Shown: piece by piece, positions 1-12,702 of the stretch
How positions within the stretch are numbered: position 1 is the stretch's first letter
Layout of the letters: each line of letters begins with the position of its first letter
Assembly: GCA_024345305.1 (NCBI GenBank)
Contig: BRON01000014.1
Location: 1,178,001-1,242,000, forward strand
DNA: 64,000 nt
Direction: 5' to 3'
DNA from: Mrakia gelida
Taxonomy: Eukaryota > Basidiomycota > Tremellomycetes > Cystofilobasidiales > Mrakiaceae
Position numbers and translations under genes: made by a program
The notes under the pieces: generated by a model
Database searches by the model: none
Told to the model about the DNA's origin: nothing
The model's input: only the letters and a program-made list of their open reading frames with translations

Positions 1-2
1 CG

Positions 3-906
3 CTACTCCTCCTCATCCCCCGTACTCGGCGTCCCCGAATCCTCCCTCCTCCCAGCGGTATCGGTGCAGTCGACGAGCAGAGCCTTCTCGAGGATGTAGC
101 GGCCCTCCTTGTACTTCTGGGATTGCTCGTAGGCTCGTTCCTGGTGGCGAAGACGAGGGAAACCACGAAAGTCAGCTTCGGTGAGTCGTCGAGAGCGAGA
201 AGAGATGAAAAAGGCGCGAGGAGAAAGGTGGGAGGTGGGCGAGGAGGGAGGGTGGAACGACGAGCGAGAGCGAGCGAGAGGACGAATCGAGCTCACATAT
301 TTCCATCCCAACACCGAACTACACTTCCTGCAGCTGATATCCCTGACGGTATGAAGACCTGTAGTCATAGGTCTGTCTTCCACTGTTGCGATCGAAGCGA
401 AAGGAAAGGAGTGAGATAACAGGAGAGCGAGCGAAGGAAAGCGGGGTGGGGAGGAGAGGTTGTTGTGGGGGTGGAGGAAGGACGGTTGAGCTCGAGGAAG
501 GTCGCTCGATAGCTTTGGGAGAGATAGAGAGACAGGACGTACCTGATCCTTCGTTGATGTTGACGACGGTGTGGAAGAGGTAAGCTTGACCGTGTTGGCC
601 GTTGAATTTCTTAAAAGGGAGAAGAGGGAACGCGAGGGAGGGAGGAGAAGAGGGGAGAGGAGGAGGGTCGGACAGGATGACGAGGAGCGAAAGAGGGATG
701 GATGGATGAAGAGATAAGGAAGGGAGGTCAGCTTGATGAGCTCTGGTAGTAGATAAGAGTGTCTAGAGGCAGAGCGAGGGAAACGAAGGAAGGGAAAGGA
801 AGCTGACCTTTGACATCAAGGACTCTATGGAAGTCAAGTGAGTCTTGCAACGTTTACAAGCCCACACCTTCTCGCCTGTGAGATACGTTCGTCGGCTTTG
901 GCCCAT
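3..906 (-). CDS. Yippee-like zinc-binding protein
   Basis: Four exons (906-808, 609-543, 382-297, 140-3) give 129 residues, the normal size of the Yippee family (human YPEL1-5, yeast Moh1). The family's zinc signature is visible: CKRC at residues 17-20 and CRKC at 73-76, exactly 52 residues apart, followed by GWKY and EQSQKYKEGRYILE, which are hallmarks of the family. The start is the ATG at 906, the only one that places the first CxxC correctly. The first intron uses an unusual GTCAGC donor. The C-terminus adds a short acidic tail. Family members are small zinc-fold proteins linked to stress survival and, in animals, to the CTLH/GID ubiquitin ligase (YPEL5). The role here is inferred from the family only. 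Confidence 0.93.
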
Positions 907-1090
907 AGCGAGAGAAGGTGAGGCAGGTGTTGGTGAGGTGGGTGTAGAGATCTGAGTTGAGTGGAAGGAGATGATGGTCAGGAGGGAAGGTGCGTCGAGG
1001 GAGGAGGGCTGCGTCTTTGGACGACGGATTCCTCCGGAGCGACCTCGGATTCGTTTGATCCTCCCAACGACCAACACAGAGGCGGAAAAG

Positions 1091-3143
1091 ATGCAAGTCT
1101 CTGCTCGCTTCACTCTCTTGGTATTCTGGCTGTGTCTCTCGAGCTTCATATACGGGTCAGTTTGAAGGGAGAGCAGGTCGAAGAGGGAAGGGAGACGAAC
1201 GAGCGAGCGAGCTGACCGCTGACCTCCCTTCCCTCTTCTGGCTCGTCCTCCCTCAGCTTCCACATCTCGGTGAGCTCAGGACCTCATTATAAATGAGTCT
1301 GTAATGTCAAGCTAACTCCATTACACCCCTTCCCAATCCTTCCCAGGCGCTCAACTCCCCTCAAAGCGTGATCATCTGCCCGATCAGCCTCCCTCTCCTT
1401 CATCTCCCTCGTCCTCCTACGTTCCTCCCCTCTTGCCTGGACATCACCACCTCCCAGTTCGGATTCATCACAGCAGCCTTCACCTTCGGAGGTCTCTTTG
1501 GTTGTCTCTCCTCTCCGGTCATCCTCCCTTCGCTCTCCATCAAGCGAGCTCTAATCCTCTGTGCCGTCATCTCCCTCCTCGGTGGACTCGCTCAATCCCT
1601 CGCACCAGGTCTATGGATCATGCTCTTCGCGAGGGCTCTTACAGGGTTCGGAGCAGCTCTGGGGATTTGCGTCGTACCTCCTGCGCTAGGGCTCATCGCT
1701 CCTGAGAAAATTAGGGGGAGTATAGGTCAGTTCAAACGAGTTGAGCTCGTTTGGTTCCTTCGTTCGAACGCGTCGCTCACGCCCACCGTCCCTCCTTCCT
1801 ACCTTGTCTTTTCTAGGAGTCCTCCATCAACTCAGCATCGTCACCGGAATCCTCCTCGCTCAACTCTCAGGACTCTACCTCTCTCAACCTTCCACTTGGC
1901 GCTACATCCCTTTCCTCTCCTCCCTCGTCTGCTTCGCTCAACTCCTTCTCGCTCCCCTCGTTCCCTCCCCGGAAGCCTCCTCTCGAATCGCACTCACTTC
2001 CTCCACCTCGCCGAAGCTATCAAGTCGAGCCATCGAGGAGGAAGGGCTGCTCGCTGGAGGAGAGGAGGAAGAGGGGGACGACGAGTCGCGCGCGAGACGA
2101 GCTCTGGCTGAGGAGGAATTGGTTGGGAGTGGGGCTGGAGCTGATGGAGGAGAGAAACCGATGGGTGTTTGGGAGATTCTAGTGGATAGGGATATCAGGA
2201 GGGGAGTGCTGTGCTGTCTAGGAGCCATGCTGCTGCAGCAGTTCAGCGGTGAGTGGACCGACCATCCAACTTCGCTCTCGCTCTCAACCTGACCCTCCTC
2301 ACCTCCTCCTCTCCCACCCACCCACCAACCCACCCGCCCACCTCACTCTCTCCCAGGCATCAACGCAGTCTTCTTCTTCTCCGTCTCGATCCTCACTCCT
2401 CTCATGCCCACCAACGCCCCCCTCATCGCTCTCTACCTCACCGTCTTCAACTTCCTCATGACCTTCCCTGCCGTCTACCTCGTTGAACGATTGGGAAGGA
2501 GGACCTTGCTGCTGGGGAGTATTGCTGGGATGGGGGTGGCGAGTCTTGCGCTGGGGATGGGGTTGAACGGAGGGAGGGATACGTTGAGTGCCGTGGGAGT
2601 GTTTGGGTTTGTGAGTTCGAGAGGGAGAGAGGGGGGGGGGGACGCGACGAGAAACGAGACGGGCGAAGCTGACTTTCTTCCTCTTTCGGTTTCGCTCGAG
2701 AAGGTCGGAGCCTTCGCTATAGGACTTGGTCCCGTACCCTTCATCATCAGTTCGTCCCTCTCTCTCCCCTCCCATCCACGTCCTTCGTCTCTTCCCTCCC
2801 ACCCGCACCAAAACCTAACCCTCCCCTCCCTCCCTCCCCCCCCCCCCCTTTCCTTCCCCACCACCAACCCACCAACCCACCCCCCACCCACGCACCCACC
2901 ACAGTATCCGAACTAGTCCCCTCCCCCGCCCGTTCATCCCTCTCCTCCCTCTCCCTCCTCATCAACTTCCTCTCCAACCTAGCCATCGGAGCCCTCTTCC
3001 TTCCCGTGCGAATGGCCCTCTCCTCCCCTCATCCCACACCCGAGGATCCGAGTAAACGGGAGGGAGAGGGGACGGTTTTCTATTTGTTTGCAGGATGTTT
3101 GGTACTGGGGGTTTTGGGGCTGGGGAGGGGGTGGAGGGCGTAG
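1091..3143 (+). CDS. SLC2/GLUT-type sugar transporter (MFS)
   Basis: Seven exons (1091-1155, 1257-1269, 1347-1725, 1817-2248, 2357-2610, 2701-2749, 2905-3143) encode 476 residues with about twelve hydrophobic segments. Sugar-porter landmarks are present: the first helix ends FIYGFHISALNSPQ, the seventh contains QQFSGINAVFFFS, and the loop after helix 8 carries ERLGRR. An acidic and alanine-rich loop between helices 6 and 7 is typical. Exon 2 is only 13 nt (CTTCCACATCTCG) and is needed to complete GFHIS in frame. The N-terminus resembles the yeast VPS73/YBR241C group of putative vacuolar sugar transporters, but the substrate cannot be read from sequence. The gene ends 85 bp from the 3' end of its convergent neighbour. 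Confidence 0.85.
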
Positions 3144-3227
3144 AGAGGGGAGGGAGAGAGGGAGTGGAGAGGGGAGGGGAGGGGGAGGGGAGAGAGAGGG
3201 ATGGGACGAGGGACGAGGACGTTGGGT

Positions 3228-4533
3228 TCAATTGGTTGTACTGCTAGTTTCGTTTCGATGGACTCCGTTCGTGGTGGAGTTGCAGAGCGAGGAGAAGGCA
3301 GAGGTGTAGGGGGCGGAAGAGTGAGAAGAGTGATACGGACCGGGAGAGCAGTATGTGACCGATTTGCACTGAGAGGAGACCAAATAGGTGATCAGTCGAG
3401 GCTCGAGCGGTAGAGAAAGGACGCGACGAGGAAGCGAGGAGCAGGACTCACGATCGAACAGAACTTCAGCTTCTCCTTCTTCCCAGACCCACCGCTACAG
3501 CTAAATCCCAAGAAGAGACCGTCCTCGTCGAGTTCCCTCTCCGCGAGCTCGCAACTGAGCGTTCCCTTCGAGCGTGAGACAGGCTGGAGTTCGAGGTTGG
3601 CTGTCGATTCCGATCCGTGGAGGAGAGTTCCGTCGACGATGGCTTCGATGGTGGAGCACATGCTGTGAAGCATGACGATGTACAAGGTGTGATTTCGTTG
3701 GGATGACTGGGGAGCCGAAAACAGTCAGGAAAAGGGGAGACATTGCATCGACTCGCGAGCTGAAAGACGCGACAGGTTGAGGGAAGGCCGACTCACGAAG
3801 GATGGGCCGAATTGGACGAAGTTTGCCATAACGATAGAAAGAAGATCCTTTGCCTCGGGACTGGTCCGCAGAAAGTGACCGGTGAAGAGACTTTGATGCG
3901 AGAGGACGGAAAGGACCCGCGTCGCCGCCACGCGAAAAGCAAGGCAAGCCTCCCTCATAGCTCGAACCAGCCGAGGTAGATATCGGGCACATAACTGAGC
4001 CTGGAAGGGGAAGAAACAAAAGAGTAGATCATCAGCACCAGAAGGAAAGAAGCGTTTAAGGCAGCGGTCGCGAGCGAGCGGGTGGAGGAAGAGCTCAGCT
4101 CGCCTTCGAGGTCTCAGACATATATTGGCTCATGTTCAGAACCTCCGTCTGCGTTGGAAGGCAACTGATTTAGTCAGCAAATTAATCCATGAACCAGATG
4201 ACTCGACGAAGGGCGAAATACGAACGTAAGGGTTGAGATCCGACGAAAGAGAAAGGTAGCGGAAAGGGTCGTCGTCGCCGATTCCTAGGAGTTCCGCAAG
4301 CCGTTGGGATTCAGAGGCTGCTGATGGGGTAGTTACCTTAGTAATAATCAAAACATATGTCGTAGAAAGAAACGGTAAGGACGCAGAAGAGCAAAGCGGG
4401 ATGAAGGAATCAAGGGAGGAAGGAGAAGGAGGTCAGCTCGCTTCTTCGTTTCGTTCGAACGCCAGAGTGCTTCCTCGAAGACGATGATTTTTGCACTCAG
4501 TAGAAAGTAGGGCGAGCTTACCTCTGATGTCAT
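3228..4533 (-). CDS. Unrecognised 255-residue protein
   Basis: I do not recognise this protein. Six exons join in frame: 4533-4522 (only MTSE), 4336-4226, 4148-4104, 4000-3797, 3706-3452 and 3368-3228. Support comes from clean acceptors with CTGAC branch points and from strongly C-biased codons. The middle third looks helical (residues about 45-125, with repeated Leu/Ala/Arg patterns) and is followed by a moderately acidic stretch and a Gly/Ser/Lys-rich segment. The last exon is Ser/Thr/Asn-rich and is the least certain. The third intron appears to start with GC (GCGAGC), a GC-AG intron. No signal peptide or membrane helix is evident. Confidence 0.55.
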
Positions 4534-4713
4534 TTCGAATGCTGTAGAGGCAGACCGAGAAGAGGGAGGGTGGAGAGGGTCGAAGCCGTTTGGGAGGACT
4601 TCGCGAAATGAGCTTCGGCGTTCCTTCCTTTCCCTCCCTTCATTCTTGCCTTCAGCGGTGACGACCTCAAAACCCCCTTTTCTCCATCTTCCGACCTTCT
4701 CTACCTCTTTGGC

Positions 4714-5762
4714 ATGGCCACTACCTCCTCTCTCCCTCCTCTCCCCACCCTCCCTCTCGAAGTTCAGCATGAGATCCTCAAGTTCTCCGATCCTTCGACG
4801 CTCGCTCAAACCTCCCGACTCTCGTTCGCCTTCCTCGAACTTTCTTCCCCTCTCCTCTACCGCGACGTGACCATCACGGAACTTGGAGCACTGAAAAGCC
4901 TCTTCAGCCAAAGGGTAAGCGTCCTTCCTCACCTTCGAGGCGGAGGGACGCTCGATTCGATGAAAGGAGGTCGCTAATGAGCTCGTTTTCCCTTCCCTCT
5001 TCTTCTCTCGCACACCTCTCCCTTCCTGCCTCCCTTCTTGCTCCAGGACGCCAGCCATTACCCTCAGGTCTCTTCTCTCCTCTCCCTCACCCAAATCCGA
5101 AACCTTCACCTCAACTTCACCTTCTTCGACAGCCGCTACGAGTCCATCCCTTCCGAGACGACCCCCACGGAGGACGAGCTCACCTCCTCTCGCTTCGACG
5201 GACTCCAAACCCTACCCCTCGAGGACCTTCGTATAACCGTGGACTTCGACGATCGAGAACTCCTCTCCGAACTCTACACCACCGCCCTGCCTCTCTCCTC
5301 AGCCCACTTCGCTCAACTTGGAACATCATCGGTCGTCCAGCCCACGATCGTCGCGTCTTCCAGGAGCTCGACGAGTCGGTCCTTACGGGATGGACAAGAC
5401 TGGAGGTGCTAGACATCTACGGGATGATACCTTACAGCTGGAGAAGCGAAGATGGACCTGGTTCCGAGGGGACGGACGCGTTGGCTGGTCTACCAGCTCT
5501 GACCTTTCCTCCGCGACGTCGAGTCGTTCGACTCGATGTCGCCTCGCTCTGCGAAAGTGTTTCTTGGGTGGAATCCATCTTGGAAAAGATCGTCTGCCTC
5601 TCAGCATTGGAGCCGAGCCAGGCTGGGTCGTTGGTGCTGGTGGTTGGCACTGAGGAGGAGAAGGAGGAAGCAGAGGAGCTGATTCGGGTGAACGAAAGGC
5701 TGGAGGGATGGAGACGCCTGTTTGCGGTCGAGGTCGTCGCTGACGGTTTGCTTTGCTCATGA
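4714..5762 (+). CDS. F-box-like protein, copy 1 (frame break)
   Basis: Exon 1 (4714-4914, 67 codons) begins MATTSSLPPLPTLPLEVQHE and contains an F-box-like motif, LPLEVQHEILKFSDPSTLAQ, followed by LLYRDV. Its size and sequence match exon 1 of the gene at 17920, so the two are paralogues. Exon 2 starts at 5047. Codon-biased reading leaves that frame near 5330 and continues in another frame to a stop at 5762. A 32-nt GT...AG segment (5332-5363) would restore the frame, giving about 294 residues; otherwise there is a two-base shift or an assembly error. The C-terminal half is leucine-rich (LEVLDI, LRITVDF), as in F-box proteins that bind substrates. By analogy it would be an SCF ubiquitin-ligase adaptor; this is inference. 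Confidence 0.62.
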
Positions 5763-7136
5763 GTGAGTACGCACCATATCGGCAGCTGAATTTTGTCGTG
5801 AACTCCGACTAAACTACCTTTTGCGTTCTCGTTTCCATCAGATTCACACTCGACGTCGGACGCGTCGTCTTCTCTTCCATCTTCGGACATCCACTCCCCT
5901 CGCCCCAACCTCGCCAACCTACCCACCTCGACACCTGCATCACAACCTCCCATCTCCTCCTCCATAGGCTGGACACGTCGTCTTTTGTCCCGACCATCAA
6001 CAATCTTCGTCGTCCATCCCCACTCTCGCCTCGCCTCGCCTCGCCTCGTCGGTTCAAGAGTTCGGCCTCCTCAAGGATAGGATTATGTCACAACGTGAGT
6101 AGATTATTCATACTACCTCGGCATTACTCGTTCACTGACGCTCCATCTTTCTCGACCTTTCCAGATCAACTCGTCTCTCCAACAGCGAACGAACGAAACC
6201 GTCCTCCCCATTCTTTCGTTCCGCCCTACCCCCGAGCAAAGCCTCGCTTTCCTTCGTCGTCATCAAACACGGACTGCTCTCCGTCGTTTCGAAGGAGGGT
6301 ACTCAGAGCGAAGAAGCGCGAAGGAACGGCAAGCTGGACATCTAGAGTAGTATTTCCTCTCTCGATCTGGACCGACTCTATGCTAGATGCGCTCTTTTTC
6401 GACGTACCGGTGAGAGAGAGAGGTAAATCTTCGGAATCGAACACTCTACACAGTCACTCTCTCTCTCTCTCTCTCCACTCCTCTCAAATTCGCACTTCGC
6501 ACTCGAAGTTGGAAAGACGCATCGTGGTCGAACATCCAAGACTCGTCTCCTTCTCCCACTTCGCCTTGCCCCCTCTCTTTTGAGAAACATTCAAAACAGA
6601 GGGAGACAACGACTACCATGCACAGGAGACAGGGGTGTCGAGCGGAGGAGGACGGGGCGAGAGAGAGCAGGCGGGGAGGAAAGACGTGACGACTCAGCGA
6701 GGTTCGCTGCGTTTGAGTCGCGTTCGTTTGCTCTGGAAGAGCTCACCGCGGGCGAGAGAGGCTTTGTGGTGATGGGTGCTCACGTCAGACAGCTGCCAAC
6801 GTCTGCGAGATCAGACAAGACCGCGGTCGACAATGCGAGCCGAAGTTCTCGAGCTCGCTCGCTCGCGCTCGGGAAACCCCATCGACCGTTCTCTCCCTTC
6901 TCTCCCCCCCCCCCCCCCCCCCTCGCTTCGACATTGTCAGGAAGACTTGTCATCACATATACTCCTCGCTGGAAAATGGAGCTTGACACGTCCCTCCTCG
7001 ACTTTGTTTCCTTGACGACGGCCTCCAGTCGACTGCGTCGCCGGGAGAGTTGAGCTTGATCCCCTGCTTCCTTCCTCCTCAAGCTTTCAACCCCCCCAAC
7101 CTTCGTAAAACCTCATCAAAGGTGCGACCAGCATAG
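5763..7136. other. Intergenic / UTR region
   Basis: No convincing gene. A GTGAGT donor directly after the F-box stop and a plausible acceptor near 5841 suggest a 3' UTR intron. The stretch holds short tandem tracts (CTCGC repeats near 6023-6047, CT repeats near 6460-6478) and a run of 19 C at 6904-6922. The last 200 bp is presumably the promoter of the dynein intermediate chain gene. Confidence 0.5.
6904..6922 (+). repeat. Poly-C run (19 nt)
   Basis: Uninterrupted run of 19 C about 215 bp upstream of the dynein intermediate chain start codon. Such runs are prone to length error in assemblies and slippage in vivo. Confidence 0.9.
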
Positions 7137-10100
7137 ATGCAGGTTGGTCCCTTTGGTCGCATGATAAGAAGCGGTGGCCAAAGTAGGCTCGAAAGCGGTC
7201 GAGCTGATGATCATGACTCCTTCCCTCCCTTCCTCTCTGATCCTCAGGACGCCCATCGACTCGAGATCCAAGCCAAGAGGGACAGGATCTTAGCTCTTCG
7301 TCAAGCTAACGAGGCTCGGGAGGCACGAAAAAAAGCTCTGCTCTCGCAGGCAGGACAAGTGAGTTCATTGGTTCCAAGCTCGCCTCCCTCCTTCCCTGAT
7401 GACCCTCCTCCTTGATCCCTTCCCTTGCCCTCTCGCTCATCCTACTCTTCCTCTCCCCAGGCACCTATCGCATCCTCCTCCCGCCCCTCGTCCTCTCGTC
7501 GCGAGGTAGACACGCTTGTAGCCTCCCTTCTCGGTCCATCAGCAACCTCCTCTGGCTCCTCAGCTTCAACCTCCTATCCTCCCAACGACGCCGTCTTCCT
7601 TCCCCCCTCAGCACCGTCAACACCAGCCCACGGGGACTCAACCTCCTCGTCTTCGATACATGGAGCCACGCCGATAGTGAACATAGGGAGCGAGGCAGAG
7701 GGAGGGGGAAACCATGGGTCAGCCGAAGCACGAGCTTGTTTGGTCTGAGCTCGAGCAAGGTCGACGTCGACGCGTTGAGAGCTCGCTTATAGCAGTAGAG
7801 AGGAACTGACTCGTGTGCTTGCTCTGCTGGTGTCTGGTCCATCAGGATTTTGCCCTCTCGAGCAGGTCTCCCAGATCTCATCGACGTTCAGACAGAGATG
7901 TACGAGTTTCGTCCGAAGGTGAGCTCAAGCTCACATCTCCTTCCCTCCTCGTCGTCCCCTTTTCTCCCTCACCTCATTCAACCCTTCACCAACCCACACA
8001 TACACCCTTCCTTTCCTCTTCACAGCAAAAACTCACCTATACGAAATCCGTCCAAACCTCCTACCACCCTTCTTCCTCCGACTCCGAATCCGACTCCAAC
8101 ATCAACGATCCATTCTCCTCGTCCTCCTCGCATCCCCGTCGCACAACGACGACAAGCACAAGCACTGGGACTGGGACTCGATCATTGGCGAGGGAGACGG
8201 AGGAGGAGACGAGGAAGCGGATCAAGGACGAGTTTGAGGAGGAGAAGAGGAAGTTGGATGAGGAGATTGAGGTCGAGCGGAAGAGGTTGGAGAGGAGCCT
8301 GGAGGAGGAGAGGACGAGAGGTAAGTCGAGCTCGCGGTTGGGAAAGGGAGGGTAGGATGACGAAGACGAGGTGGGAGTGCTGACTTTTTGCTCGTTCGTT
8401 CATGGATGGAACGTAAAACAGAGCTCACGGACGACCAACGAACCCAGATCGAATCAGCACCGGACTTCCTCGACTTCGTCGAGTCGTCGTCCAAGATCGT
8501 TCAGAGGGCGCTGAGCGATGGGTACGATTACATCAGAGATTACACACTTGGTGCGCATGAGACTCTGTAAGTCCCACCTACCTCTCCTTCTTTTCCTTAT
8601 CTCCGAAGGGTGAAGAGGAGACGCTGATCTGAGACGCGTCTGTCTTCGAACTTCGCAGCGACGAGGATGATGGGAAGACGATCAAGCTCGTGTGCTCGTT
8701 CTCGGATGAGCGGTGGACGAAGGGAAGGTCGGTTACTGCTGTGGATTGGTCGCCAAAGGTGAGTTGATCTGGGTTTTGAGGAGGAGAAGTGGGCGAGCGA
8801 GGGAAGAACGAAAGCTGACCTCGAGTTCCTTCGACGCGTCTCCAGTATCCCGAACTCAGCATCGCCTCGTACAACAAGAACCCAGCAGCCGTCAACGACC
8901 CCGACGGACTCGTCTGCGTCTGGAACCAACATCTCGTAGATCGTCCAGAGTTCATCTTCCATTCTCAAGTAAGCCCTCCCTCCTCCACCTCTCCTCCCTC
9001 GTTTCGGTCGCCTGAACTGACCGAACTCCTTCGTTTCGTTCTCGCTCCCAGACCGACGTCCTCTCCGTCACCTTCTCTCCCTTCCACTCCAACCTCATCT
9101 TCGGAGGAACCTACTCGGGTCAAATCCTCCTCTGGGACACTCGAGCGAAACACCTTCCGGTCCTCAAAACTCCCCTCTCGGCAGCAGGTCACACCCACCC
9201 CGTCTACGCGATGAAAATCGTTGGAACCCAGAACGCTCATACCTTGATCACGAGTAGTACGGATGGGATGGTGTGTAGTTGGTTGGTGGATATGCTGGCG
9301 CAACCTCAGGTGAGTCGTTGATCGTTTCGCTTTCTGTTCGACGACGCGTTGCTCGTTCGAGAGATCTTTTCCGTCCTCGTCTTCTCGAACGAAGCAGACT
9401 CCTACTTACGTGGAACGATCGGTCGTTTCTTATCAGGAAACTCTGAACCTCCAACCCTCCTCCTCCCACGTCAAAACCGACGAGTTCTCCATCACCTCCC
9501 TCGACTTCCCCGACAACGAAACCACCACGTTCTGGGTCGGAACGGAGGAAGGAAACGCCTACCAAGCCAACCGCTACGATCGAGCAGGATCCAAAGCAGG
9601 TCTCAGCACGCAGGATATCTACAAGGGTCACTCTGCACCGGTGACGGGTCTGCATTTCCACCCCTCGGTCGGGAGTGTGGATTTCTCGGATCTGTTCTTG
9701 ACGTGCTCGGTGGATTGGACGGTGAAGCTTTGGAGGGCGAAAGGAGACAGGTCGAGCGGAGCGAGTCGAATGGAAGGAGGTGGACTTGGTAGGGGAGGAG
9801 AGGGAGAGGGAGGGGTGGGAGGAGGAGCGACGAGTTTGGCTGGACCGACGAACTTCAAGCCCGTGCACTCGTTCGAGGAGGCCACGGGTCAAGTCTACGA
9901 CGTGAGGTGGCATCCCGTCAACCCTGCTGTATTTGGATCCGTCGACGGAACGGGGAAGTTCGACATGTGGAACTTGAACGTCGATACCGAGGTCAGTTCG
10001 CGTCGTCGTTCCTTTCTCTCTCTTTTCCCTCCTCCGCCCCCCACCTTCCTGCCCCATATCGCCCCTCCACTAAACTCTCCCACAACCTCCTTGTTTTCTT

Positions 10101-10354
10101 TCTTTCGGTTCGTTTGATACCAGGTCCCAACCCTCTCCGTCCAAACGCCCTCCTCCAAAGCACTCAACAAACTCGCCTGGGACAAGAAGGACGGTCGTCG
10201 AGTCGCGCTCGGATCGTCGGACGGAACCGTCTACGTCTACGATGTTGGGGAGGCGGCAGTGCCAAGGGAGAGCGAGTGGAGCGAGTTTCAGAAGACGGTG
10301 GGCGGGTTGATGGCTGCTTCCTCGAGCGCTGGTGGAGGAGGAGGAGGTCGCTGA
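7137..10354 (+). CDS. Cytoplasmic dynein intermediate chain
   Basis: Eleven exons: 7137-7142 (just Met-Gln), 7248-7358, 7461-7717, 7846-7918, 8026-8320, 8422-8566, 8659-8758, 8846-8968, 9052-9309, 9437-9991 and 10124-10354, for 717 residues. The N-terminus is the family's charged coiled coil ([19 protein letters not shown]). A Ser/Pro-rich linker follows, then YTKSVQT, which resembles the light-chain binding SKxTQT motif. An acidic/basic helix precedes six to seven WD40 repeats ([39 protein letters not shown]). The phrase [16 protein letters not shown] is very characteristic. The product would be the cargo and dynactin-binding subunit of the dynein motor. Exon 3's donor (GTCAGC at 7718) was chosen because it alone keeps frame. 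Confidence 0.93.
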
Positions 10355-10711
10355 GAACAGAGTCGATGTTTTACGTACCCAGTTTTGTTTGGTGTGGCCT
10401 GCTTCACGAACCCCTTACGTCTTTTATGAGTCTTCCCACTAGAACTATGCACGATCATCTTCCAGATCTCAGAGCCCGATTGAACTCTCCAGTCGACTCC
10501 TTCGAAGCAGTCGAAAGGGAAACGGCGACGCGACGTCAACCTCGCTCGTCGTCGATCGTTCCTTCTCGACTTCTTTTCCTGCCAACCCCAAACTTGTCGT
10601 CCGAAAGAAACAAGCGAGCAATACCATGCAAAAGAGCGAGAAGCAAGAGAGACACAAAAACGTACGAAAAAAGCACAAGCCCGACCCAACCCAACGTCGC
10701 GCGTCGACGAT

Positions 10712-12702
10712 TTAGAGATCCTCCTCCTCTCCCTCGACCCCTCCACCGCACTCCTTCCAGAACCCAAACACCTTCCTCCTGTTCGCATCCCTACTCCCCT
10801 CCTTCCCAGCCTCCTCAAACAGTCCCTTCATCACCTCTCCCTTCTTGCTCTTTCCAACTCCACTCTCCACATCGAGCTCCGTCAAACCCTCCCACTCGTC
10901 CGTCCTGAGCAGCGGTGTGTAGAGTGAGGCGAGCAGTCGGGTGAGGAGGGTTGCCGTGGGAGTGTGGAGGAGAAGGGTGGTGAAAGGAAGGAGGAGGTGA
11001 GCTAACGGGAGGGGAGCGGTTGCTGGAGGTGGGGAGGAGGAGGAAGAGGTGGTTGAGTTGAGGGTTGTGGAGGAGGGAGGGGAAGCGGCGGAGGGAGAGG
11101 AGGCGGCAGGGAGGGTGGCAAGTTCGGTGAGGTAGAGATCGGAAAGATGGTAAGGGATGGCGGTGGGGACTCGGTGGTCTTGCCATCTGCGAAAGAGAGG
11201 AGCGAAAAGGAAAGGAGGATGAGCGACAAGGTCGAGGAGGACGCGATGAGGACGGAAGCATTCGCTCGAGCGCGGGGAAGCGAGATCGAAGAGACTCTGA
11301 AGTAATATACGCTTCAAGAATATAGGATGGCGACGGTGGTGTCGAAAGCGAAGAGCTCGAAGGCGAAACGACGAGTGCAAGAGAGAGAAGGAAGGACTCA
11401 CGACAGAGGTCCGCCCTCGGCTTTGGTGAGGATAGCGTTGTAGGCGTCGATGCACACAAGGTCCCAGTTGGATCGCTGTAGGAGTCGAAGTGTGGCGTTG
11501 GTGAATCTACGGACGAGCATGTAGTACTTGTCGAGTCTGAAAGGAAGAGAGACGAAAGGAGGAAGGGAGTGGTCAGTTCGCTGGTTCAGACTCAGCAGAG
11601 GGAGGAGTGCAACAGTATCGAGACAGCTCGTGGTGTAGATTGTTCAATCCAACGTCTCCAGGTAGGATGAAAAGGATGAAGGAGAGAGGAGGAACGAGAG
11701 ACGCGACCTCGACCTCAACGCGAACGAAAGCCGAGCTCGCACTCGTGCCAAATCCCTTCCTTCGTTCCTTCGCTCCAAACAACCCACAAACGGTCCCGCC
11801 GGCCATCATCTCTATTCTCCTATCCCATCAAACCAGTCCTCCGTCCCCATCAACCAACCAGTGCAACCAGTTCAAGGACGACGAGCGAAAGACTCACCTC
11901 AGCCTATCGATCCCACTCCACTCCCTCACGGTAGCCTCCCAGAACCCTCCAACGAACTCCAAAGCGACCAAAGTCCTCTCCCTGAGCGTGTCGACTCCTT
12001 TGGGATCCACGAGCAAGACGAGCGACGAGAGTTCTGAAGCGAGAGCTTGTTGAACAAGAGGTTTGTCCGACATCCAGAAACCTGCGAACGCGAAAGAGAG
12101 GGAAGAGGCATGGTCAGCTTGAGGAGTTCAAGAACGCGCTAACTGTGTTGGGAAGAGCCACTCCGGGTTCATAAGTCGTAGAAGGGCGAGTAGGGAGTCG
12201 TGAGGGAGAGGACAGGTCGAAGGGGAGAGGAGGTGAAGGAGGAAGCTGAGCTCGACCTCCCCTCCTTCCTTCCTTCTCGAGCTCTCCCTGCCGCCCATCT
12301 CGAGCTCCCACTTCGCTTCCGTCGCCCATACGACTCCTCGGATAGTGGGAAGTATACGTACAGTAGAAGAGTCCCTTCCAGAGCTTCTGCATCTCCTTGG
12401 GATCGAGTCTCCCTCCCCCCTGTCCCTCGCCATCCTCTCCTTCGCTCGCTCGGGACAGGAAGGCAGCAAGCTTCTTGATGGCCTTGTCTCGGACAGATTT
12501 CTCTGCATGTATTCAAAGGGGGATATGTCAGGCAGTTTCATTCGTATGCATAGAGAAAGAGCGAGGAAGGAGAGAAGGAGGAGGAGAAATGAGCTTGAAA
12601 CGAACCTGTTGAAGCGAGGAACTTTCCGAGAGGAGGAGTCGACGACGTCTCAGGAGCGGCAGGAGCGACGGCGGCTCTAGGTTTCTTGGATGTCTTTCCC
12701 AT
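10712..12702 (-). CDS. RRP1: Ribosomal RNA processing protein 1 (Nop52 family)
   Basis: Five exons (12702-12606, 12502-12362, 12081-11898, 11536-11402, 11186-10712) give 343 residues. The Nop52 domain is clear: KSVRDKAIKKLAAFLS, then [39 protein letters not shown], a GGPLS motif and IPYHLSDLYLTEL. RRP1 acts in the nucleolus in 27S pre-rRNA processing for the 60S subunit. The tail is Ser/Thr/Pro-rich and ends in a charged Glu/Lys segment. The start ATG at 12702 begins MGKTSKKPRAAVAP, a basic leader. The fourth intron is long (about 215 nt), and exon 5 was placed at the acceptor that joins GGPLS to WQDHRVP without a frame change. It shares a short divergent promoter with HIS7. Confidence 0.9.

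Noticed and set aside
4348..5208. 286-codon minus-strand frame
   Set aside because: Antisense of the F-box-like gene at 4714; rich in Glu/Arg from C-biased sense codons.
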